Shown piece by piece: positions 57,693 to 64,000 of a DNA stretch of 64,000 bases (the stretch's first letter is position 1; every line of letters begins with the position of its first letter). The notes beneath the pieces were generated by a model that was not told where the DNA came from, searched no databases, and saw nothing but the letters and a program-made list of their open reading frames with translations. The stretch lies in NCBI RefSeq assembly GCF_003385185.1, contig NZ_PQHZ01000031.1:1-64000 (forward strand), in the 5' to 3' direction. The translations under genes and the position numbers were made by a program. This DNA comes from Amycolatopsis palatopharyngis. Its GTDB lineage: Bacteria; Actinomycetota; Actinomycetes; Mycobacteriales; Pseudonocardiaceae.

Positions 57693-59936
57693 CTACTCGG
57701 GCTCTACCAGGGCTGCGGAGGTGATTCGATGCAGTGGGTAGCGCTCGTTCTCGGCACTCTCGAGCACGCCACCACCCACCCGCACCGGGGTGACCACTCG
57801 CTGGCTCGCGGTGCCGTGTGAGTCGACGAACCCGATCCACACCTCGCGCTGTTCCCTGGTCGCCCGGCTCAGCAACGCGAGCGTGGCCGAGGTGTCCGAA
57901 CCTCCGCCCCTCGGCAGTCGCACCACGTCACCGCGGCGGCTCGACGCGGCACGGTCGCCCGCGCGAAGGTGGGTCAGCACGGCGGACAGCTGTTCCGAGC
58001 TGATCGTGGTCGGTTCGGCCACCACCGGCCTGGCCCGGCCCCGCGTGCGCGCCGCGACCCTTCTTCCGCTGGGCCGCAGGTCGAGTACGCGCCCGTCCGG
58101 GCCTTCGGCGGCCGGCGCGAACCCCGCCGCCCGCAGTGCGTCCATCACCTCGGCCAGCGGGTGAGAGCTGATGAGCACGGTCGGCGCGATCTTGCGCAGG
58201 TCCAGATCCGTAGCCGCCGAATGCCCGAGGACCTCCGCGATGAGCACCTCGTCGTCACAGCGCAGGAACGAGCCGGCCGCTCCACCGCGCAATCGTCCGT
58301 GCCTGCGTGCCACGTCGTCGATCAGGTAGGAAAGCGATTGCGGGACCGGGGTGGCCGATCGCTTACGGAACAGCTCGTGCAACTCGGCCGCGGTGCGACC
58401 GGTGTCCAGCGCCCGGCGCACGGAGACCTCGGTGACGCGGTAGACCGTGGCATGCCCGGATGACTCGACGTCGGCCACGGCGGCGAGTTCGGTGGCCAGG
58501 TCCTGCTCGAGCGGTCCTGGTGCGACCACGGTCAGGTCCGCCTGCACGAGGACGTGATCGACCGGATCGGGCAGAGCGTCGACCATCGCGCCGACGGCGC
58601 CCGGCCGGTCCCCGTCCAGCAGCGCACTCGCGGCGCTGCTCAGCGCCCCGAGCGCGATGGCCCCCATCGCTGCTGCCTCGGCCATGGTCCAGCGGACGAT
58701 CTCGTCGCGCAGCCTGCCGCCGTGGCGGGGCGCGCGCCAGGCCAGCAGTGAGACGAACTCCTCGGTGCTCTTCACCCCCGTGCCGGGCCCGAGTGCGGCG
58801 AGCGCGTCGAGCACCCGCCTGCGGCCGGATGGGGCAAGGGGTCTGCGCAGGTCCTCAGAAAGGGGTGCCATCGCCTTGTCCCGCGAGTCCTTGCGGCCCG
58901 CGAGGCCAGGCAGCCGGGGCAGGTCCAGCCACGCCTGCGCCAGCGTCACCCAGCGCTGTGCCGGGGCGGAGGCGAGCCAGGAGTCGGTCAGCGTCGTCGG
59001 TACCCATTCCGGGTTGCTTTCCTGGCTGTCAGCCACCAGGCCCGCCCCCACGGCGAGTTCGGCCAGCAGTACCGCCCGCGACTCCTCGACCTCGAAGTCC
59101 TTCGCCAGCCTGCGGATCTCGCGGACGCCGAGACCGCCCGCCTTCAGCACCGGCGGGGGCTGAGCCGACCACGCGTGCAGCAGGGTTTCCATCTGCCGCA
59201 GGAACTCCATCGCCTCGCCAGCCGCGGCGGCGTCCACGCCGGACTGCCGGTGCGGATTGGTCGGCAGCGCAGGTTCGTCCAGGGAGCCCGGCCGGAAAAC
59301 GCCACCGCGCAGTGCCATGCCGAGCTCCCGTGGCAGCTCCACCGTCCGGTCGTCGCGCCGGATCAGCAGGCCACGGGCCAGCAACCGCTGCACGGGGGTG
59401 TCGGCGTGTTCCAGCGGCACCTCGACGGCCGCGTCCTTGGTCTGTCCGATCGGCGGACCCGCGGCGAGGGCCTCCAGCAGCGCGCGCTCGTCGTTGCCGA
59501 CCTCCGCGATCGCGGCTGAAAGGTCGGTGCAGGCGAGCGTGGGCAGCGAGCCGCCGAGGCCTGCGGGATAGGGGCCGAAGACCTCCCTGGCCCCTGGGGC
59601 GACCCTGACCGAATCGTGCCCGCCCCAGGCGAGAGCGCGCGAGCGCAGCAGCTCCAGCGAGTCGTGCACGCCGGTGCCGAGCAGTTCGGCGAGCCGGGCC
59701 TCGGTGATCGGCTCGGTGTCGGCCTCGGCGACCAGCAGGGCTTCCAGGGTCGCCAGGGTGAACGTGTCGAGGCTCTCGCAGGCACGGGCGACCGACCCAG
59801 GGGTGGCGGCCCGGGTGGCGAGCACGGTGGAGTCGGCTGGCGGCGGCGTGGCCAGATCACGCCGGGAGCGCAGCAGCGTGGCCAGCGACTCGTCGGAGGC
59901 CGAGCGCAGCCAGTCCGCAAGAGAGGTCGCGGGCAT
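57693..59936 (-). CDS. Helicase-associated protein (Rv0862c-like)
   Basis: A 747-residue protein matching the helicase C-terminal/XPB-associated family adjacent to Ercc3 in mycobacteria. The first 350 residues are helical, with winged-helix-like segments (SADWLRSASDESLATLLRSR-type pattern), and the C-terminal part includes DHVLVQADLTVVAPGPLEQD and SSHPLAEVMDALRAAGFAPA. It lacks Walker A and B motifs, so it is not itself an ATPase. ATG 59936. It probably works with the XPB helicase at 42208. Confidence 0.85.
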   Translation of the reverse strand: MPATSLADWLRSASDESLATLLRSRRDLATPPPADSTVLATRAATPGSVARACESLDTFTLATLEALLVAEADTEPITEARLAELLGTGVHDSLELLRSRALAWGGHDSVRVAPGAREVFGPYPAGLGGSLPTLACTDLSAAIAEVGNDERALLEALAAGPPIGQTKDAAVEVPLEHADTPVQRLLARGLLIRRDDRTVELPRELGMALRGGVFRPGSLDEPALPTNPHRQSGVDAAAAGEAMEFLRQMETLLHAWSAQPPPVLKAGGLGVREIRRLAKDFEVEESRAVLLAELAVGAGLVADSQESNPEWVPTTLTDSWLASAPAQRWVTLAQAWLDLPRLPGLAGRKDSRDKAMAPLSEDLRRPLAPSGRRRVLDALAALGPGTGVKSTEEFVSLLAWRAPRHGGRLRDEIVRWTMAEAAAMGAIALGALSSAASALLDGDRPGAVGAMVDALPDPVDHVLVQADLTVVAPGPLEQDLATELAAVADVESSGHATVYRVTEVSVRRALDTGRTAAELHELFRKRSATPVPQSLSYLIDDVARRHGRLRGGAAGSFLRCDDEVLIAEVLGHSAATDLDLRKIAPTVLISSHPLAEVMDALRAAGFAPAAEGPDGRVLDLRPSGRRVAARTRGRARPVVAEPTTISSEQLSAVLTHLRAGDRAASSRRGDVVRLPRGGGSDTSATLALLSRATREQREVWIGFVDSHGTASQRVVTPVRVGGGVLESAENERYPLHRITSAALVEPE

Positions 59937-60022
59937 CGGGTTCCAGCCTACCTGGGTGCTCGCCCCCGAGCGCTGGTCAGGCACACTGTTGCGGACAGCA
60001 GGAACGTGTTCTGGAGGACGAC

Positions 60023-60208
60023 GTGGCCAAGGCCGACAACGGTAAGCAGGAGCGCATCGATCCCACCTGGCCGAAAGTTCCGGAGGGGGAGCACCCGGTG
60101 TCGGAGCTGGCAGCCGACCGGCAGGGCGCGCTCTCGCCTTTCGGTGACATGGCCTTCCCGCTGGAATCGGTCCCCTACGTGCACCCCGAGACCGAGATCA
60201 ACCGCTGA
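60023..60208 (+). CDS. Small conserved protein (Rv0863-like)
   Basis: A 61-residue protein with a GTG start after TGGAGGA. It contains DPTWPKVPEGEHPVSELAAD and FGDMAFPLESVPYVHPE, the pattern I associate with the short conserved gene next to the Rv0862c-like gene in mycobacteria. It is divergent from that gene. No function is known. Confidence 0.65.
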   Translation: MAKADNGKQERIDPTWPKVPEGEHPVSELAADRQGALSPFGDMAFPLESVPYVHPETEINR

Positions 60209-60317
60209 TGACCAGGGACGTTGTTACTGGTCAGTCACCGGAGTAGGTGCCAGGTGACCGGCGGCACAGCGTTAGGGTTCCCCCAGTCCACACACGCGTC
60301 TCTGCGGGGGTATTCGC

Positions 60318-61718
60318 ATGCCGGTTCCCGGTCCCGGTTACTCGATCACTGTCCGGGTGGAAGCACCGTCGTCGTCCAACGCCGCGGGTGACCTCACCAC
60401 CGCCGTCGGACAGGTGGGCGGCGTGCTCACCGCGTTCGACGTGGTGGACTCCCACCCCGATGCGATCGTCGTCGACATCAGCGCGAACGTGCTCTCAGCT
60501 GAGCACGCCGACGACATCACCGCCGCGCTGGACGCCCTGCCCGGCGTCCGGGTGCGCAAGGTCTCCGACCGGACGTTCCTGATCCACCTCGGTGGCAAGA
60601 TCGAGGTCACGCCCAAGGTCGCGCTGCGCAACCGTGACGACCTCTCCCGCGCCTACACCCCCGGTGTCGCCAGGGTCTGCCGCGCGATCGCCGCGAATCC
60701 CGAGGACGCCCGCAGGCTGACCATCAAGCGCAACACCGTCGCCGTGGTCACCGACGGCACCGCCGTTCTGGGCCTCGGCAACATAGGACCGGCCGCCGCA
60801 CTGCCCGTGATGGAGGGCAAGGCGGCACTGTTCAAGAAGTTCGCCGACGTCGACGCCTGGCCGGTGTGCCTGGACACCCAGGACACCGAGGAGATCATCC
60901 GGATCGTCCGCGCACTGGCGCCGGTGTACGCCGGGATCAACCTCGAGGACATCGCCGCACCGCGCTGCTTCGAGATCGAAGCCAGGCTGCGCGAACAGCT
61001 CGACATCCCCGTGTTCCACGACGACCAGCACGGCACGGCGATCGTCGTCGTCGCCGCGCTGCGCAACGCGCTCCGGGTGGTCGGCAAGCCGATCGAGGAG
61101 TGCAAGATCGTCGTCAGCGGTGTCGGTGCGGCCGGCTCCGCCATCATCCGCCTGCTGCTGCGCAAGAACCCGGCCGACATCGTCGCCGCCGACATCGACG
61201 GCATCGTGCACACCGGCAGGCCGAACCTCGACGACAACCTCCGGCAGATCGCGGCGGCCACGAACCGTGACGGGATGTCCGGGACTCTGAACGACGCGCT
61301 TGTCGGTGCGGACGTGTTCATCGGGGTGTCGGCCCCCAACCTGTTCGGTGCGGACGAGGTCGCCACGATGGCCGACGACGCCGTGGTCTTCGCGCTGGCG
61401 AACCCGGATCCGGAGATCGACCCGCTGGAGGCGCAGCGCCACGCGGCGGTCGTGGCCACCGGCCGCAGTGACTACCCGAACCAGATCAACAACGTCCTCG
61501 CGTTCCCCGGCGTCTTCCGTGGGCTGCTCGACGCGCACGCCCACCACATCGACGACGAGATGCTGCTGGCCGCCGCCAATGCCATCGCCGATGTAGTGGA
61601 TTCCGACCGGCTCAACGCCTCCTACATCGTGCCGAGCGTGTTCGACACCGCCGTCGCTCCCGCGGTCGCCGAGGCGGTCCGCGACGCGGTACGCGAGCAG
61701 CGCGGCGAATCCGAGTAG
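60318..61718 (+). CDS. NAD-dependent malic enzyme with ACT domain
   Basis: A 466-residue enzyme converting malate to pyruvate and CO2. An N-terminal ACT-type regulatory domain (about 1-85: YSITVRVEAPSSSNAAGDLT) precedes the catalytic domain with YTPGVARVCRAIAANPEDA, VTDGTAVLGLGNIGP, IPVFHDDQHGTAIVV (metal) and KIVVSGVGAAGSAIIRLL (NAD fold). The length and the ACT domain indicate the bacterial NAD type. It is likely its own transcription unit, placed between mycobacterial-locus genes. Confidence 0.93.
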   Translation: MPVPGPGYSITVRVEAPSSSNAAGDLTTAVGQVGGVLTAFDVVDSHPDAIVVDISANVLSAEHADDITAALDALPGVRVRKVSDRTFLIHLGGKIEVTPKVALRNRDDLSRAYTPGVARVCRAIAANPEDARRLTIKRNTVAVVTDGTAVLGLGNIGPAAALPVMEGKAALFKKFADVDAWPVCLDTQDTEEIIRIVRALAPVYAGINLEDIAAPRCFEIEARLREQLDIPVFHDDQHGTAIVVVAALRNALRVVGKPIEECKIVVSGVGAAGSAIIRLLLRKNPADIVAADIDGIVHTGRPNLDDNLRQIAAATNRDGMSGTLNDALVGADVFIGVSAPNLFGADEVATMADDAVVFALANPDPEIDPLEAQRHAAVVATGRSDYPNQINNVLAFPGVFRGLLDAHAHHIDDEMLLAAANAIADVVDSDRLNASYIVPSVFDTAVAPAVAEAVRDAVREQRGESE

Positions 61719-61730
61719 TCAGCCGGCCGT

Positions 61731-62315
61731 CTACTCCGTCAGCGAAGCCACCAGGCCGTCGACGTGCCCGACGGTGAAATCGCCGGAGGGCTCGTTCCGA
61801 AGCAGGAAATGCCAGGCGAACACCGGGCCGAGCAGCTGCGCGTGCACGATGTCGACGGTGGGACGAGTGGGCAGCTCGCCCCTGGCGACCGCACGATCCA
61901 GTAGCTCGGCCAGGCACTCCTGCTGGCGTGCGATGAACCTCTGCCGAAACCGTGCCGCGAGGCCTGGATCCGCGGTGACGTCGGCGAGCAGGGCAGGAAC
62001 GGCCGCCGCGGCGGCAGGATTGGCGAGTTGGGCCACGATCTCGTCGAGCAGCGCCGACAGATCGCCGCGTAACGAGCCGCTGTCCGGCGGGGCCACGATG
62101 TCTTCGTCGTGCACGACGGAGGCGAAGACCATCTCCTGTCTGCTCGCGTAGCGGCGGTAGATGGCGGCCTTACCGATCCCGGCCCGTGCGGCCACGGCGT
62201 CCACGGTGAGCCGGGCGTAGCCATGCTCCACCAGTAACTCGCGGGTGGCGGTCACGATCGCGTGGTCCACCCGGCTGTCTCGCTTGCGACCGAGCCGTTG
62301 CTTCTCCGACCTCAT
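61731..62315 (-). CDS. TetR-family repressor
   Basis: A 194-residue repressor. The HTH region is AIVTATRELLVEHGYARLTV and DAVAARAGIGKAAIYRRYAS. ATG 62315 is chosen because residues upstream read as opposite-strand translation. A double palindromic operator lies within 10 to 60 bases of its start, so it probably represses itself and the divergent membrane-protein gene. The ligand is unknown. Confidence 0.92.
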   Translation of the reverse strand: MRSEKQRLGRKRDSRVDHAIVTATRELLVEHGYARLTVDAVAARAGIGKAAIYRRYASRQEMVFASVVHDEDIVAPPDSGSLRGDLSALLDEIVAQLANPAAAAAVPALLADVTADPGLAARFRQRFIARQQECLAELLDRAVARGELPTRPTVDIVHAQLLGPVFAWHFLLRNEPSGDFTVGHVDGLVASLTE

Positions 62316-62323
62316 GCTGCCAC

Positions 62324-62363
62324 TATACGGAACGACAAGTTCCGGAACGGTTGGTTCCGTATA
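62324..62363. promoter_or_regulatory. Double TetR operator
   Basis: TATACGGAAC (62324-62333) is repeated inverted at 62354-62363, with TTCCGGAA (62340-62347) at the exact centre. This equals two overlapping 17-bp palindromes, CGGAAC-N5-GTTCCG, at 62328-62344 and 62343-62359. The spacing would let two TetR dimers bind on both sides of the helix. Confidence 0.85.
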
Positions 62364-62375
62364 TTGGGAGGTCTC

Positions 62376-62795
62376 ATGACTCTGCTGGCCGGAAGGCTTC
62401 TGCTGGTTCTCGGAGTGCTGCACATGGCCGTTGCGATGGTCCTGAGCTGGGAGCAGGTGCCGGGATGGGTCCGCGGTGATCTCCGGTTCGCGCAAGGCGG
62501 ACCGAGTATGAACGAGAGCACCGGTTGGTTCTGGATGAGCCTCGGCAGTTTCGCCGTGCCTCTGCTGGCGCTCGGTGCGTTGATCATCGCCTGCGCTCGT
62601 CGAAGGCAGACGGTTCCGGCTTCCGTCGGCTGGGGGATCGGCGTATGGGGCCTGGTGAGCGCGGCGGTCCTGGAGCCAACGCCGTTCTTGTTGCTGCTCG
62701 TACCGGCGACACTGATCGTTCTTGGCGCGCGGCGGCCGAGGGCGAACGGAGTGGGGGCAGCGGACGAATCGGCCAGGACTACTGTGAGTCCGTGA
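62376..62795 (+). CDS. Small four-helix membrane protein (DUF6463-like)
   Basis: A 139-residue protein with four hydrophobic segments (RLLLVLGVLHMAVAMVLSW; FWMSLGSFAVPLLALGALII; VGWGIGVWGLVSAAVLEPTP; FLLLLVPATLIVLG). It resembles proteins annotated DUF6463, though I could not check this. ATG 62376 follows GGGAGG. It is the likely target of the divergent TetR protein, as in many TetR/efflux or membrane-defence pairs. Its stop overlaps the moaC start. Confidence 0.7.
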   Translation: MTLLAGRLLLVLGVLHMAVAMVLSWEQVPGWVRGDLRFAQGGPSMNESTGWFWMSLGSFAVPLLALGALIIACARRRQTVPASVGWGIGVWGLVSAAVLEPTPFLLLLVPATLIVLGARRPRANGVGAADESARTTVSP

Positions 62796-63283
62796 GTGAA
62801 CTCAGCCACCTCGACGAAGCGGGTGCCGCTCGCATGGTCGACGTTTCCAGTAAGACGGCGAGCAGCCGGAGCGCGATGGCCACCGGCCTCGTGCGCACGA
62901 CCACCGAGGTGATCGGGCTGCTGTCAGCGAACGGACTGCCCAAGGGCGACGCACTCGCGACAGCCAGGATCGCGGGCATCATGGGCGCGAAGCGCACTCC
63001 CGACCTCATCCCGCTGTGTCACCAGATCGCGCTTTCCGGTGTCGACGTGACCTTTGAGCTGGGTGAGCGTGAGGTCCGGATAGCCGCGACCGCGAAGACC
63101 ACCGATCGGACCGGCGTGGAGATGGAAGCCCTCACGGCCGTCGCGGTCGCCGGGCTCACCGTGCACGACATGATCAAGGCGGTCGACCCCGCGGCCACGC
63201 TGGACGGGGTGCGGCTGGAAACCAAGAAGGGCGGCAAGGCGGGCGACTGGCGCCGCCCGGAGGACCGGGAGGAATCGTCGTGA
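62792..63283 (+). CDS. moaC: Cyclic pyranopterin monophosphate synthase MoaC
   Basis: A 163-residue enzyme of molybdopterin synthesis. The conserved elements are KGDALATARIAGIMGAKRTP, LIPLCHQIALSGVDV, MEALTAVAVAGLTVHDMIKA and LETKKGGKAGDW, with the catalytic Lys/His set. The GTG start overlaps the previous stop by four bases; its stop overlaps the mogA start by four bases. It forms an operon with the fused mogA-moaE gene. Confidence 0.95.
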   Translation: MSELSHLDEAGAARMVDVSSKTASSRSAMATGLVRTTTEVIGLLSANGLPKGDALATARIAGIMGAKRTPDLIPLCHQIALSGVDVTFELGEREVRIAATAKTTDRTGVEMEALTAVAVAGLTVHDMIKAVDPAATLDGVRLETKKGGKAGDWRRPEDREESS

Positions 63284-64000
63284 GCCGTACCGCGAGGGTC
63301 ATCGTCGCGTCCAACCGCGCGGCGGGTGGCGTCTACCCGGACCGGACGGGACCCGTCATCGCCGAGTGGCTCGCGCAACGCTCCTTCGAGGTGGCCGAAC
63401 CGCTCGTCGTCGGGGACGGCGATCCCGTGGGCCTGGCGTTGCGGGAGTGCCTCGAGGCCGGCCCGCAGGTCATCATCACCACCGGGGGCACCGGGATCTC
63501 GCCGACCGACCGGACGCCGGAGGCGACCGCGCCGCTGCTGGACTACCAGCTGCCGGGCGTGGCGGACGCCGTGCGGGACGCGGGCCGTGACAAGGTGCCG
63601 ACGGCGGTGCTGTCGCGGGGCCTGGCCGGGGTGGCAGGCCGGACCCTCGTTGTGAACCTGCCTGGCTCCAAGGGGGGAGTGCGGGACGGTCTGCAGGTAC
63701 TGGACGAGATTCTGGACCACGCCGTGGACCAGCTCGCCGGTGGCGACCACGTTCACTCGGGCACCGGTGCACAGCATGAACTGGCCGAACAGGCAGGCAA
63801 CGTCGCTGTCCGGGTCGAACTCGCCCAGGTGACCGAGTCCCCGCTGTCCGTCGAGGAGCATGCGTCGATGGTCGACGATCGGGCCGCGGGTGCCGTGGTG
63901 ACCTTCGGCGGCGTGGTCCGCGATCACGACGGCGGCAAGTCGGTGACCTCGCTGTACTACGAGGGCCATCCGAGTGCGGGCGAGGTGCTTGCCGGGGTCG
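63280..64000 (+). CDS. MogA-MoaE fusion protein (truncated by window end)
   Basis: A single frame open from GTG 63280 to the last base; no stop is present in 240 codons. Residues 1 to about 155 are MogA: VIVASNRAAGGVYPDRTG and ITTGGTGISPTDRTPEA, then VNLPGSKGGVRDGLQ. A linker of 20 residues is followed by MoaE from about 180: ASMVDDRAAGAVVTFGGVVR and SVTSLYYEGHP. MogA adenylates molybdopterin and MoaE is the large molybdopterin synthase subunit. Mycobacteria encode these as two genes. The C-terminal part is outside the window. Confidence 0.92.
   Translation, partial: MSRTARVIVASNRAAGGVYPDRTGPVIAEWLAQRSFEVAEPLVVGDGDPVGLALRECLEAGPQVIITTGGTGISPTDRTPEATAPLLDYQLPGVADAVRDAGRDKVPTAVLSRGLAGVAGRTLVVNLPGSKGGVRDGLQVLDEILDHAVDQLAGGDHVHSGTGAQHELAEQAGNVAVRVELAQVTESPLSVEEHASMVDDRAAGAVVTFGGVVRDHDGGKSVTSLYYEGHPSAGEVLAGV

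Overview
This window comes from a high-GC actinobacterium, most likely a Pseudonocardiales relative of Amycolatopsis, Saccharomonospora or Prauserella. The evidence is the G/C-rich third codon positions, frequent GTG starts with short translational overlaps, a lone CIRCE-controlled groEL, conservon-type signalling operons (NIT-domain kinase, roadblock, DUF742, GTPase), and an XPB / Rv0862c-like / moaC / mog / moaE gene set that resembles the M. tuberculosis Rv0861c-Rv0866 order. Assignments rest on reading motifs and context; no database search was run.

Region 1 (1-18.55 kb) is the late half of a siphovirus-type prophage on the plus strand in classical order: small and large terminase, portal-MuF fusion, prohead protease, HK97-type capsid, head-tail connectors, tail tube, two tail-assembly chaperones joined by a -1 frameshift on a GGGAAAC slippery site, tape measure, large tail protein, tail tip, endolysin (M15-like) and holin-like genes, closed by a strong terminator. 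The window starts in a poly-G artefact-like tract, and no integrase or att site is visible. Region 2 (18.56-25.0 kb) is accessory DNA. A convergent minus-strand operon carries a DUF2637-like membrane protein translationally coupled to an unusual XRE-HNH fusion, plus several small ORFans. It is divergent from an XRE-DUF5753 / DUF397 regulator pair. A further minus-strand group of small membrane proteins follows, with short sequence repeats upstream.

Region 3 (25.0-43.9 kb) is chromosomal: a GlsB/YeaQ-like protein, moeA, two AIM24-family genes, a cold-shock gene with an attenuator-like leader, a PASTA-less Ser/Thr kinase, groEL with two CIRCE operators, a secreted M14 carboxypeptidase overlapping a PheC-like exported cyclohexadienyl dehydratase, pspC, an ECF41-type sigma factor followed by an FAD oxidoreductase, menC, a PfpI-like protein, a deiodinase-like nitroreductase, DUF72, an AAA ATPase, a DUF4253 protein and an XPB-family helicase.

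Region 4 (43.9-57.7 kb) holds an orphan substrate-binding lipoprotein, an orphan conservon kinase, cutC, a gluBCD-type amino-acid transporter lacking its ATPase gene, a complete conservon and an extra roadblock/DUF742 pair. Region 5 (57.7-64 kb) resumes with the Rv0862c-like protein, an Rv0863-like small protein, malic enzyme, a TetR / membrane-protein pair with a striking double operator, moaC and a mogA-moaE fusion that runs off the window. A palindrome family centred on TTTCCCGGGAAA occurs six times, always between genes, in regions 3 to 5.
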